From NCBI GenBank assembly GCA_034520365.1, contig JAXHNP010000003.1, positions 620,001-684,000 of the forward strand: a stretch of 64,000 bases of DNA, written 5' to 3'. Positions 1 to 7,905 of the stretch are shown here, one piece after another. The first letter of the stretch is position 1. Each line of letters starts with the position of its first letter. Under the pieces are notes generated by a model. That model was not told where the DNA came from. It did not search any database and worked only from the letters and a program-made list of their open reading frames with translations. Origin of the DNA: Desulfobacterales bacterium. GTDB lineage: Bacteria > Desulfobacterota > Desulfobacteria > Desulfobacterales > Desulfosalsimonadaceae. The position numbers and the translations under genes are program-made.

Positions 1-539
1 TAGCAGTACTGGCATACGATGTAGGCCGCCCCGCTATCCTGTTTCTTTTTGATCGCCTCAATGTCTTTGTCCAGACTTTCCGCTTCCACATGGCCTTCGG
101 GATAGGCCGCGCATCCAAGCGCAAAATCATACCGATCCTTGATAAAGCCGATCATATCCGAGGCATAAGAGAAGCTTTCCGGATGAGGGGCAAAATTTTC
201 ATCCTTAGGCTTATCCCCCCGGATCACAAAAATCGTCTCAATCCCGAGCGCCTTATAATTATCCAGCACTTCGGTTATTTCATCCGGCCCCAGCCCATAG
301 CCTGCAAGATAGGCAACAGTGGGCAGATTCTTTTCCTCAACCAGTTTTTTTACCGTCTGATAGGAGCCGTCCCGGTTTGAGCCGCCCGCCCCGAAGGTCA
401 CCGTCATATAATCGGGGCCGCGCTCCGCCAATTTATCCACAATACCATCGAATTTTTCCGCTGCCGCCTCATCGCGGGGCGGAAAAAATTCCATGGACAC
501 CACCGGGGCCTTTTTTTCATAAAGCTCTGTCACGCGCAT
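1..539 (-). CDS. metF: Methylenetetrahydrofolate reductase, 5' part (runs off window)
   Basis: The minus strand is open from an ATG at 537-539 to the window edge, giving the first ~179 residues. It starts MRVTELYEKKAPVVSMEFFP, and FFPP followed by TVTFGAGGS and later IFVIRGDKP are the N-terminal motifs of the MetF/MTHFR TIM barrel, which reduces 5,10-methylene-THF to 5-methyl-THF using FAD. In anaerobes of this type the enzyme serves methionine synthesis and/or the methyl branch of the Wood-Ljungdahl pathway. An AGGAGG ribosome site lies at about 554-559, well spaced for this start. The C-terminal part lies outside the window, so a fusion or break there cannot be excluded. Confidence 0.9.
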   Translation of the reverse strand, partial: MRVTELYEKKAPVVSMEFFPPRDEAAAEKFDGIVDKLAERGPDYMTVTFGAGGSNRDGSYQTVKKLVEEKNLPTVAYLAGYGLGPDEITEVLDNYKALGIETIFVIRGDKPKDENFAPHPESFSYASDMIGFIKDRYDFALGCAAYPEGHVEAESLDKDIEAIKKKQDSGAAYIVCQYC

Positions 540-635
540 AATCTTAAATTTTCCTCCTGTGCGAATTTGATAATCAATTAAAACCAGAACTGCACAGTAT
601 TTTAAAATGCCCCCGGGGTTGTCAAGACAATCTTT

Positions 636-660
636 CCTAAATTGAGCGTTTCAAATTTTT
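636..660. repeat. Solo end of the CCTAAATTGAGCG repeat family
   Basis: The 13-bp end sequence CCTAAATTGAGCG followed by TTTCAAATTTTT matches one terminus of the element at 20988-21195. Only this end is present; the rest of the metF/hypothetical intergenic region (540-813) shows no gene. Confidence 0.6.
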
Positions 661-748
661 AAAATCGGAAGCTTCAAAAAACGTCCCGGCCCGCGCCGGC
701 CCGCTACGCATAGCCTTAAAACTTTCTGATTTTCTTAAAAATAATAAT

Positions 749-776
749 TTGACGCCCAAGTAAATCCTGTTATATT
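749..776 (+). promoter_or_regulatory. Candidate sigma-70 promoter
   Basis: TTGACG, a 16-bp spacer and TATATT stand 38 bases before the TTG start of the next gene, which also has an AAAGGAGG ribosome site at 801-808. Confidence 0.5.
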
Positions 777-813
777 ATGTAAAGAGGTCTATTATGCCTG
801 AAAGGAGGCGGCT

Positions 814-1164
814 TTGCTTCAAAAATATGAAATAATTAAGGATAGCCAGCAAAAAAAACTTAAAATCCGGGAGTATGCGATTATTGACAAGCGCCTTAAA
901 AATGTGAGCCCTGGATTGCTGCGTCCCGAGGATTACACATTTCTTCATGAGGAGACCTATGAGGCCAAAGCCATTTTCAAGGCCATCGCCCAAGGGGGCC
1001 TTGACCTGATCGCCGCCCTGCGAACTCCCATTTTTTTCCCGAATGCGGACAATATCGCCATCATCGCCGAATCCGTGGTAAAATTATATGATGCCAAAAA
1101 TAAAAAAGCGGTTGCGCTGATCTTCAATGACGGCGCCGGCCACACAAGCGCTGACATCAACTGA
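814..1164 (+). CDS. Hypothetical protein, 116 aa
   Basis: I do not recognise this family. The start is TTG at 814, chosen because AAAGGAGG lies 5-12 bases upstream and a candidate promoter sits at 749-776. The N-terminal third is lysine-rich and charged (KDSQQKKLKIREY). The C-terminal half is mixed alpha/beta with the conserved-looking stretches LIAALRTPIFFPNADN and ALIFNDGAGHT. There is no signal peptide, membrane segment or Cys pair. Both sides are decayed sequence, so it may be a single-gene unit. It is probably a real, small cytoplasmic protein. Confidence 0.55.
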   Translation: MLQKYEIIKDSQQKKLKIREYAIIDKRLKNVSPGLLRPEDYTFLHEETYEAKAIFKAIAQGGLDLIAALRTPIFFPNADNIAIIAESVVKLYDAKNKKAVALIFNDGAGHTSADIN

Positions 1165-1280
1165 CCCCCCGGCCTTATCCCTATTATTTAACCATTAAAT
1201 TCAGGCGATTGCATTTCTGCGCGGATACTGTTATTGTTGAGCATATCCATTTAAGATTTAAAAACGCTTGCAGGGAAATC

Positions 1281-1441
1281 ATGGTACCCCCAAAACTTCA
1301 TATCGGCACTTCCGGCTGGAATTACAATCATTGGAAAGGCCCTATGCCGGAAGCCTTGGCGATAAACTGGGGCCGGTCCTTTTTCAGCTGCCGCCCCGCT
1401 GGAAGTTAAATATTGACCGGCTCCAGGAGCTGGCCAATTAA
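1281..1441 (+). pseudogene. DUF72 family remnant (internal deletion and frameshift)
   Basis: From an ATG at 1281 the frame reads MVPPKLHIGTSGWNYNHWKG, the recognisable N-terminus of DUF72 (YecE-like TIM-barrel) proteins. Shortly after, the frame must shift to read GDKLGPVLFQLPPRWKLN followed by IDRLQELAN and a stop at 1439-1441. In intact members (~240-300 aa) LGPVLFQLPP lies some 70-100 residues beyond the N-terminus and the protein continues for another ~130 residues. An internal segment and the C-terminal half are therefore gone. This is a dead fragment. Confidence 0.8.
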
Positions 1442-1528
1442 TAAAACCTCCTGTTACCGGGATTTATTTTTGCCCAGTCCATGCTAGGTTTCGTAAAACT
1501 CTCATCCCGCTGACCGGATGACACATCC

Positions 1529-2857
1529 ATGCATATGCAAACAGAAAAAAATATAACCCGATTTTTGAGCATCCTGGCATTTTTCATTTCGATTTTTTAT
1601 TTCATTCTGCCGCAACCCCCGGTTGGCGCGGCAAACAGCCGGGAGACCCTCTGGCCGATCCCCGATTTTTTAAACAAGACCACCGTTAACCCGGCACTGA
1701 CCGATCGATTCGGTACGTGGCGGACGGATCTGTATAAAAACGGCATCCGGCTATCCATGGACACGGTAACCGGCTACCAGAATGTGCTTTCCGGCGGCAT
1801 CCGCGAAGACGGCGAGGCCGGCGGATCGCTGGACCTTGAGCTGGCCTTTGATTTTGAAAAACTCGGCTTATGGCAGGGCGGGTATGTCCGGCTGTTTGCG
1901 GAAACCCGATTCGGCGATTTTATCAATGCCGACACCGGCTCACTGCACGCGGAAAACACGGACGGATTGTACCCGCTGGCGCATAAAAACGAAACCGTCA
2001 TGACCAGCATCGCCTACTACCATCGGATTTCTTCAAAGACCGGCGTCTTTTTCGGGAAACTGGAAACCCTGGGGCGGGATGCCAATGCATTGGCCGGCGG
2101 CCGGGGTAAGACCCAGTTTTCAAACCAGAACCTGGTATTTAATCCGGTCACCCTGCAGACCATCCCGTATGCCGCCCTGGGCGGCGGTTTCTTTCTGCAG
2201 GACACCGAAGAGAAAGCCGCCTTTTCCCTGGCCGTACTCGACCCAAACGGGAAGCCCAATAAAATCGGACTTGACGAGGCATTTGATGACGGCGCAACCC
2301 TTGCCATGGAATACCGCATCTCTCTCGATGTTCTTGGCCGCAGCGCCAATCAGCTGCTGGGGCTCTCGGTCGGGACCAAAGATTACGGCCTGGCCGTGCC
2401 GGACGACTGGCTGAAATTCTCCCATATCCCGAAAGATCCATCCCTTATCCGGCCGGGAAAAGATGAAACCTGGTGTATTTATTTTAATTATGACCAGTTC
2501 CGGTTTTTTGAAGAAACCGAACCGCAACAGGGTATCGGCTATTTTCTCAGACTGGGGTATGCGGATGAGGCCACCAATCCCTTTGAATGGTTTTGCAGCT
2601 TCGGCCTGAGCACCACCGGCATCATTCCGGATCGCCCAGAGGATACACTCGGACTGGGATATTATTTTACGGCCATAAGCGACGAACTGCCGGATTATCT
2701 CTTTATATTGGACGATGAGCAGGGAATGGAATTTTATTACGACATCACCGCCGCCCCCTGGCTCCATATCACGCCGAACTTTCAGATTGTCGACCCCGCC
2801 AATCAGTTCGTGGAGACCGCATTGATTATGGGGCTTCGGGTAAAAGTGGATATCTAA
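1529..2857 (+). CDS. OprB-family carbohydrate-selective outer membrane porin
   Basis: A 442-aa protein with an N-terminal signal peptide (hydrophobic run at about residues 12-33, then PPVGAANSRE). The body has the alternating, aromatic-rich pattern of a beta-barrel. The OprB signature includes the N-terminal LTDRFGTWRTDLYKNGI region, LDLELAFDFEKLGLWQGG, and the middle segment NQNLVFNPVTLQTIPYAALG. The C-terminus ends in a beta strand (LIMGLRVKVDI). OprB porins let sugars or small solutes cross the outer membrane. No sugar transport genes are adjacent, so the substrate is unknown. The stop codon is followed at once by a nitroreductase fragment. A second ATG (MQTEK) 6 bases downstream is an alternative start. 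Confidence 0.85.
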   Translation: MHMQTEKNITRFLSILAFFISIFYFILPQPPVGAANSRETLWPIPDFLNKTTVNPALTDRFGTWRTDLYKNGIRLSMDTVTGYQNVLSGGIREDGEAGGSLDLELAFDFEKLGLWQGGYVRLFAETRFGDFINADTGSLHAENTDGLYPLAHKNETVMTSIAYYHRISSKTGVFFGKLETLGRDANALAGGRGKTQFSNQNLVFNPVTLQTIPYAALGGGFFLQDTEEKAAFSLAVLDPNGKPNKIGLDEAFDDGATLAMEYRISLDVLGRSANQLLGLSVGTKDYGLAVPDDWLKFSHIPKDPSLIRPGKDETWCIYFNYDQFRFFEETEPQQGIGYFLRLGYADEATNPFEWFCSFGLSTTGIIPDRPEDTLGLGYYFTAISDELPDYLFILDDEQGMEFYYDITAAPWLHITPNFQIVDPANQFVETALIMGLRVKVDI

Positions 2858-2860
2858 CAT

Positions 2861-3175
2861 CGGCTTGATCCGGTATTGGAGAAAGATATCCGGGCTGAAA
2901 CCGGCACGCAGGGGTTTATTGCGGACGCGCCCATCAATTTAATTTATGTGGCGGATTATTCAAAAATGAGCGGCGCGGACGAAGACCGGAAAAGATTTTA
3001 TGCGGCCGCTGATACCGGGTTCATCAGCCAGAACGTCTACCTTTACTGCGCCTCAGCCGGCCTTGCCACCGTGGTCAGGGGCTCGGTGCCCCGATCACAG
3101 CTCGCCAAAATCATGAATCTGCGCGCGGAACAGCATATTACGCTGGCCCAGACGGTTGGATTTCCGGGCGACTAA
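2861..3175 (+). pseudogene. SagB-type nitroreductase, C-terminal remnant
   Basis: Immediately after the porin stop, the frame reads RLDPVLEKDIRAETGTQGFI and then APINLIYVADYSKM, AADTGFISQNVYLYCASAGL, ATVVRGSVPRSQLAKIMNL and TLAQTVGFPGD. This is the C-terminal half of an FMN-dependent nitroreductase (SagB-like; about 200 aa when complete). The FMN-binding N-terminal half and any proper start are absent; a TTG at 2876 is the only start-like codon. It looks fused by deletion to the end of the porin gene and is unlikely to be functional. Confidence 0.8.
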
Positions 3176-3220
3176 TTGCATGCAAGCGTCGGGTTGGCGT
3201 TTGCCTGTATATTATTTTAT

Positions 3221-3495
3221 ACTTCTAAGTAACTTCACGGGTATTAGGTTTTGGGTATTAGGTATTAGGTTAATGAAATCAAGAATTTATGGTCGGCACG
3301 GTGGCCGACCCTACGATGAATCGGGTTTTTCCCCATTCGTAGGGCGGGCCACCGTGCCCGCCTGAAAAATAGATAGAACAAATTTACCGTGCCTCAGTGC
3401 CTTTAAAGTTATTTTTAGGCTCGGTCCCGGGCGGCGGCCCGGGGGGAATACTTCTAAGTGACTTTACGGGTTTTGGGTATTAGGTGAATGAAATC
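3221..3495 (+). repeat. Composite palindromic intergenic repeat, copy A
   Basis: The 3176-3635 gap is filled with repeats. In order: CTTCTAAGTAACTT; a degenerate GGGTATTAGG array; a large imperfect palindrome with GGTCGGCACGGTGGCCGACC and GGGCGGGCCACCGTGCCC arms; the end motif AGAACAAATTTACCGTG at 3375-3391; a GC-rich hairpin CCCGGGCGGCGGCCCGGG; a second CTTCTAAG motif; and another GGGTATTAGG run. The same series recurs on the opposite strand at 63739-64000. Confidence 0.8.
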
Positions 3496-3544
3496 AAATT
3501 ACAAGACTGTCATCCATTGATAAAAAAAATAAACTCCCCCCCCC

Positions 3545-3572
3545 TTGACGAGCAGATCCGATGTATTAATTT
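3545..3572 (+). promoter_or_regulatory. Weak candidate promoter for hsp20
   Basis: TTGACG, a 16-bp spacer and TAATTT lie 64 bases before the hsp20 start. No clear sigma-32 -10 (CCCCAT-type) element is visible. Confidence 0.3.
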
Positions 3573-3635
3573 TAAAACTGAAAAGGAAATAGACAACTGA
3601 AATTTATATAAATCAGTAAAAAAGGGGGTGACATT

Positions 3636-4082
3636 ATGGCACTGGTAAGATGGGATCCATGGACTACGCTGCCGACGTTGCAGGATCGTATCAACCGACT
3701 GTTTGAGGATACATTCCCTGCCCGCCCGGGCGGCGAGGAAAGCGAGATGGCACTGTTTGACTGGCGTCCGACAGTGGATACCTATGAAGAAGGCGACAAC
3801 ATTGTGATCAGAGCGGACCTGCCGGGCGTCAAAAAAGAGGATGTGAGCATTGATGTAAAAGACAATGTGCTGACACTCAAAGGTGAACGTAAACACGAAG
3901 AAAATATCAATGAAGAAAACTACTACCGCAGGGAAAGCGCATACGGCAAATTTCAACGGGCATTTACCCTGCCGGACGGAGTTGATCCCGATAAGATCGA
4001 GGCAAGTTATAAGGACGGAACACTGAAAATCACCGTTCCCAAAACAGAAAAGACCAAAACGAAGAAAATCGATATCAAATAA
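3636..4082 (+). CDS. hsp20: Hsp20/alpha-crystallin small heat shock protein
   Basis: A 148-aa small heat shock protein, the usual length for bacterial Hsp20. An N-terminal segment (MALVRWDPWTTLPTLQDRIN) precedes the alpha-crystallin domain at about residues 45-140. Typical motifs are WRPTVDTYEEGDNIVIRADL, PGVKKEDVSIDVKDNVLTLK, and the GTLKITVPK strand near the end, which carries the I-x-I/V-type contact. It acts as an ATP-independent holdase that keeps unfolded proteins soluble for ClpB/DnaK; clpB is 29 kb away in this window. AAAAAGGGGGTGA before the ATG is the ribosome site. A strong terminator follows directly. Confidence 0.95.
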   Translation: MALVRWDPWTTLPTLQDRINRLFEDTFPARPGGEESEMALFDWRPTVDTYEEGDNIVIRADLPGVKKEDVSIDVKDNVLTLKGERKHEENINEENYYRRESAYGKFQRAFTLPDGVDPDKIEASYKDGTLKITVPKTEKTKTKKIDIK

Positions 4083-4091
4083 AACGGCGTG

Positions 4092-4132
4092 AAAAAACCC
4101 GGACGATCTCCCAGAACCGTCCGGGTTTTTTT
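4092..4132 (+). terminator. Rho-independent terminator of hsp20
   Basis: ACCCGGACG pairs with CGTCCGGGT around a 13-base loop and is followed by a T run; the A run on the 5' side extends the stem and would give a U tract on the other strand, so it may work in both directions. Confidence 0.9.
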
Positions 4133-4179
4133 ATGCCCAAACTTTAGAGTTGGTTTAGGCAGGCCATCTGCCACCCCCC

Positions 4180-4262
4180 AAACCTCAACACCTAATACCC
4201 AACACCCAACACCTTACACCTTATACCCTACACCCAACACCTTACACCCTATACCCTACACC
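4180..4262. repeat. Low-complexity CACCTTACACC / ATACCC array
   Basis: Degenerate tandem copies of a roughly 7-14 base unit (AACACCTTACACCTTATACC and variants). The array runs into the 3' end of ilvE: the ilvE stop codon (4256-4258) lies inside it. The complementary GGGTATTAGG form occurs at 3240-3275, 3470-3485, 36205-36230 and near 63750-64000. Confidence 0.75.
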
Positions 4263-5323
4263 TTTACCGGCAGCGTCCAGTTCTCCGGGTCCTCAGCCCG
4301 GCCGTACTGAATATCCGTAATCGCATCAAAAAACTTCTTGGCCCAGGGCCCGACCTGGCCGTCCCCCACGAACATCTGCTTATCCCGGTATTTGATCTCG
4401 CCAACCGGTGAAATCACCGCTGCCGTGCCGGAGCCGAAAACCTCCTGCAGCTTACCGGCGTCATAGGTATCCACCAGTTCATCGATACTGAGTCTGCGCT
4501 CGGTTACCGGCATGCCCCATTGGCGGGCCAAACGGATCACTGTGTCCCGGGTAATGCCTGAAAGGATGCTGCCGCTGAGCGAAGGCGTCACCAGTTCATT
4601 GTCGATCACAAAGAAAATATTCATGGAACCGACTTCCTCGACATATTTGAGCTCCACGCCATCCAGCCACAGGACCTGGGTATAGCCCTGCCGGTGGGCT
4701 TCTTCGCCGGCATAGAGGCTGGCCGCATAATTGCCCGCGGTTTTGACTTCGCCCATTCCGCCGCGCACGGCCCGAACGTACTTGTCCGTGACCCAGATCT
4801 TAACCGGATTAAACCCTTCCTTATAATAGGCCCCGACCGGCGATAAAATGATGAAAAACCGATAGGTATAGGAGGCCCGGACCCCTAAAAACGGATCTGT
4901 GGCGATGATCGTGGGCCGTATGTAAAGGGAGGTCCCCGGCGCAGAAGGCACCCAGCGTTTCTCGACTCTTAGGAGCTCCATCAGGGCCTCCAGGGCAAAG
5001 TCTTCGTCAAGCTCCGGAATACAAAGCTTGTGCGCGGAGCGGTTGAACCGTTTGAAGTTTTCCATTGGCCGGAACAGATTGATCCCCCCGGACGGAGTTT
5101 TAAACGCCTTTAACCCCTCAAAAATGGACTGACCATAATGCAGCACCATGGTTGACGGATCCAGGGTGAAATTATGGTAGGGCTCGATCCGGGGGTTGTG
5201 CCACCCATTTTCCAGGTTATAATCCATATTAAACATGTGATCCGTAAAAACAGTTCCGAAGCTTAGCTCGGACTCCTCTGGCAGCTCTTTTAACTGATCG
5301 GTGGTTTTGATGCTAAGTGTCAT
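4256..5323 (-). CDS. ilvE: Branched-chain amino acid aminotransferase
   Basis: PLP-dependent class IV aminotransferase that interconverts Leu/Ile/Val and their 2-oxo acids with glutamate/2-oxoglutarate. From ATG 5323 the protein is 355 aa, matching the ~355-365 aa group II enzymes. GEVKTAGNYAASLYAGEEA carries the Schiff-base Lys. Other motifs are LHYGQSIFEGLKAFKT, LYIRPTIIATDPFLGV, and the phosphate-binding LSGSILSGITRDTVI. The frame is open to an ATG at 5389, but GGAG sits 7 bases before 5323 and the extra 22 residues do not look conserved, so 5323 is preferred. It is monocistronic and converges with hsp20. Its last codons lie in a simple-sequence array. Confidence 0.93.
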   Translation of the reverse strand: MTLSIKTTDQLKELPEESELSFGTVFTDHMFNMDYNLENGWHNPRIEPYHNFTLDPSTMVLHYGQSIFEGLKAFKTPSGGINLFRPMENFKRFNRSAHKLCIPELDEDFALEALMELLRVEKRWVPSAPGTSLYIRPTIIATDPFLGVRASYTYRFFIILSPVGAYYKEGFNPVKIWVTDKYVRAVRGGMGEVKTAGNYAASLYAGEEAHRQGYTQVLWLDGVELKYVEEVGSMNIFFVIDNELVTPSLSGSILSGITRDTVIRLARQWGMPVTERRLSIDELVDTYDAGKLQEVFGSGTAAVISPVGEIKYRDKQMFVGDGQVGPWAKKFFDAITDIQYGRAEDPENWTLPVKV

Positions 5324-5509
5324 GCTTTTCTCCATATCCGAAATGATGAGGTGATTATTCAAAATATTTTTATATTCTTTACCATGCACATCACCATGAT
5401 CAAGAAAATTTATTTTAACGCAAACGAGAAATTCAGTCAGGCGGCGGTTTAATGCGATCCATTTGGGTTATAAGCGGCCGGATACGGGCGGCCCGACCGG
5501 TTAAAAGCC

Positions 5510-5537
5510 TTGACAAAACCGATAATTTTCTTAATTT
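5510..5537 (+). promoter_or_regulatory. Candidate promoter of the por operon
   Basis: TTGACA, a 16-bp spacer and TAATTT stand 71 bases before porG. Confidence 0.4.
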
Positions 5538-5608
5538 TTGCCTTTTAAGCCAATACAAGACAGCTTCATTCATCAATTGATCCGGATTAAAAAATTAAAG
5601 GGCAGGCA

Positions 5609-6175
5609 ATGCGAGAAGATATCACTCAAATCCGTTGGCACGGCCGGGGGGGACAGGGGGCCATTACAGCGGCCAAGATTGTGGCCGGCGCCGCCTTTTC
5701 CTCGGGGTATGAAGGGGTGGTCATGACGCCTACTTTCGGCACGGAGCGCCGGGGGGCGCCGGTCTTGACCTCACTGAAAATCTCCAAACACAAAATCTAT
5801 GATCTCTCGCCGATCACTGCGCCGGATATGGTCGTGGTGTTTGATCATCTCTTATTAAAAGAGGTGGATGTAGCCGGCGGGCTGCGGACCGGGGGACTCA
5901 TCATGATCAACACCCCGAGGCCGCCGGCGGATTACGCCTATGAGGGCATGAACGTATCCACCGCGGATGTAAGTTCCATTGCCCCGCGCGTCGGGCTGCC
6001 GCCGGGCATCATCAATACCGGCATGATCGGCCTGTTTGCCAAAGCCACCGGCCTGCTGGATCTGGAGCCCCTGCTTCAGGCCATCACCGAGGAATTTGAA
6101 GGCCGCAACCCGGAAAAAAATGTTGAAGCCGCCCGTGTAACCTATGAAAATACCCTAGTTGGAGAATCCCGATGA
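5609..6175 (+). CDS. porG: Pyruvate:ferredoxin oxidoreductase gamma subunit
   Basis: A 188-aa gamma subunit of a four-subunit 2-oxoacid:ferredoxin oxidoreductase, which oxidises pyruvate to acetyl-CoA and CO2 with reduction of ferredoxin. The N-terminal RWHGRGGQGAITAAKIVAGA is the family's CoA-domain signature, followed by TPTFGTERRGAPV and INTGMIGLFAKATGL. The ATG at 5609 follows AAAGGGCAGG. It overlaps porD by 4 bases (ATGA), showing translational coupling. The gene order G-D-A-B is the archaeal/anaerobic POR arrangement. VOR or KGOR cannot be excluded from this subunit alone; the beta subunit points to POR. Confidence 0.9.
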   Translation: MREDITQIRWHGRGGQGAITAAKIVAGAAFSSGYEGVVMTPTFGTERRGAPVLTSLKISKHKIYDLSPITAPDMVVVFDHLLLKEVDVAGGLRTGGLIMINTPRPPADYAYEGMNVSTADVSSIAPRVGLPPGIINTGMIGLFAKATGLLDLEPLLQAITEEFEGRNPEKNVEAARVTYENTLVGESR

Positions 6176-6477
6176 CCGAAAAAAAATATGCCTGCCGGAT
6201 TTCAAGAAGTGAGCCCGGCCCCGGAGACGGGGGCCGAACCGGCTCCTGGCGGGTGCTTCGCCCTGTGATCGACCTTGAAAAATGCATTCCCGCCAAACGC
6301 AACAAGGCCGCCTGCTTTAACTGCTGGCTTTACTGCCCGGACGGGGTGATCACCCGGACCATTCCCCCGACCATAGATTACGAATACTGCAAAGGCTGCG
6401 AAATCTGCGCGGAAGAATGCCCTGTGGGGGCGATTACCATGGTCGAAGAAACCGTCTACATCAAAGAGGAGAAATAA
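6172..6477 (+). CDS. porD: Pyruvate:ferredoxin oxidoreductase delta (ferredoxin) subunit
   Basis: A 101-aa 2x[4Fe-4S] subunit that passes electrons from the catalytic core to external ferredoxin. The second cluster is canonical (CKGCEICAEECPVG). The first is slightly unusual: EKCIPAKRNKAACFNCWLYC then PDG, with ten residues between the first two Cys instead of the usual two. Such insertions occur in some PorD proteins, so the cluster is probably intact. It overlaps porG by 4 bases and is 4 bases from porA. Confidence 0.88.
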   Translation: MTEKKYACRISRSEPGPGDGGRTGSWRVLRPVIDLEKCIPAKRNKAACFNCWLYCPDGVITRTIPPTIDYEYCKGCEICAEECPVGAITMVEETVYIKEEK

Positions 6478-6481
6478 CCCT

Positions 6482-7675
6482 ATGCATGTCATTGAATCCG
6501 GCAACGTGGCAGCCGCCAACGGGGTCAAGCTGGCGCGGGCCCAGGTGGTGGCCGCATACCCTATTACGCCCCAGACGCCGTTGACTGAAAAGCTGTCCGA
6601 ATTTGTCGATTCCGGAAAAATGGATGCCGAATATATCCCGGTGGAAAGCGAACACAGCGCCCTGTCCGTCTGTATTGCCGCATCCAGCGCAGGTGCGCGG
6701 GCGTTTACCGCAACAAGCGCAAACGGACTGCTGTACATGAGCGAACAGCTGCACTGGGCGGCCGGCGCCCGCCTGCCGATTGTGATGTGCGTTGTCAACC
6801 GCGGCATCGGCGCCCCATGGACCGTTTGGAACGACCAGCAGGACGCGATTTCCCAGCGGGATGCCGGCTGGATTCAGCTTTTTGCCTGCGACCATCAGCA
6901 GATCATTGACACGGTGATCCAGGCCTTTGCCATTGCCGAAACCGTAAGCATCCCGGTCATGGTCTGCTACGACGGCTATTTGCTGTCGCATACCTATATG
7001 CCCTTTGACATTCCGGAAAGCGGCACTGTAGACAAGTTTCTTCCCGCATATGCGCCTGAATACGCTTTGGATCCGGCAGCCCCCTGCAACTTAAACACCG
7101 TGACCCTGCCGGATATCCGGCCGGATGTGCGCGGTCATACAGCGCCCGGCTATATGGAGATCCGCCACAACCTCCATACGGACATGAGGGATGCGCTTGA
7201 TGTAATCAAAACCGTGGATGAAAAATTCTACGACACCTTTGGCCGGGGCGGGCATTGCTATCTGGAACCCTACAAACTTGAAAACGCCGAATATATCGCC
7301 GTATGCATGGGATCGCTTTCATATCAGCTAAGGGACGTGGTCGACGTCCTGCGGGAGGACGGCCTCAATATCGGGGTATGCGGCCTCCGGGTGCACCGCC
7401 CGTTTCCGGATGCGGCCGTTCGGGAAACCTTTGGCGCGGCCAGAGGAATCATTGTAATGGAAAAAGCGCTCAGCTACGGCTATGAAGGGGCCTTATATAC
7501 GGACATCAAGGCCGCGCTCTATCATTCAGACAATCGGCCGTTTATCCACAACTACATCCTGGGGCTTGGCGGCCGGGAAATCCAGACCCAGCAGCTCAAA
7601 GCGGCGCTTCATCAGTCGTGCTCCGAAAAGATTGGGCCTGAGGATATGCCCCAATGGATCGGGCTGAAAATGTGA
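6482..7675 (+). CDS. porA: Pyruvate:ferredoxin oxidoreductase alpha subunit
   Basis: A 397-aa alpha subunit with the pyrimidine-binding TPP domain at the N-terminus. AAYPITPQTPLTEKLSEFV is the signature, followed by EYIPVESEHSALSVCIAASS and GARAFTATSANGLLYMSEQL. The C-terminal domain includes CGLRVHRPFPDAAVRETFG and IIVMEKALSYGYEGALY. Length fits PorA (~390 aa). It is translated with porG and porD but is separated from porB by 230 bases holding a palindromic insertion, so porB expression may depend on read-through or a new promoter. Confidence 0.92.
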   Translation: MHVIESGNVAAANGVKLARAQVVAAYPITPQTPLTEKLSEFVDSGKMDAEYIPVESEHSALSVCIAASSAGARAFTATSANGLLYMSEQLHWAAGARLPIVMCVVNRGIGAPWTVWNDQQDAISQRDAGWIQLFACDHQQIIDTVIQAFAIAETVSIPVMVCYDGYLLSHTYMPFDIPESGTVDKFLPAYAPEYALDPAAPCNLNTVTLPDIRPDVRGHTAPGYMEIRHNLHTDMRDALDVIKTVDEKFYDTFGRGGHCYLEPYKLENAEYIAVCMGSLSYQLRDVVDVLREDGLNIGVCGLRVHRPFPDAAVRETFGAARGIIVMEKALSYGYEGALYTDIKAALYHSDNRPFIHNYILGLGGREIQTQQLKAALHQSCSEKIGPEDMPQWIGLKM

Positions 7676-7723
7676 TGGCTTCGCAAAATTTGGTTTATAC
7701 CATCGCCACAGCATTTTTGCAGA

Positions 7724-7848
7724 AAGTAACTTTTGATTCGTACTCGTACGCGTACTCGTGCTCGTAATCGGCTTTTAATTATTTCGAGTACGATCACGAG
7801 TACGAGAACCGTCCCGCTTGCGCGGGACTGAGTACGATTAAGTTACTT
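7724..7848. repeat. Hexamer-rich palindromic element between porA and porB
   Basis: About 125 bp ending in AAGTAACTT and AAGTTACTT, with further inverted arms ATTCGTACTC / GAGTACGATT and GTACTCGTGCTCGT / ACGAGTACGAG, plus a small GTCCCGC-TTG-GCGGGAC-like hairpin. The arms are built of hexamers (GTACTC, GTACGC, GTGCTC). The right end AAGTTACTTAGAAG is the reverse complement of the CTTCTAAGTAACTT motif of the composite repeats at both window ends. Confidence 0.75.
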
Positions 7849-7905
7849 AGAAGAAGCCAATATCTTTTAATTAAAATATAACAGAACATATAATAGGATA
7901 TAAAA

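Noticed and set aside
3231..3391. A complete TIR-bounded element at the 3.3-kb palindrome
   Set aside because: Only the right end motif is present; the left CACGGG is too weak and the 10-bp flanks do not match.
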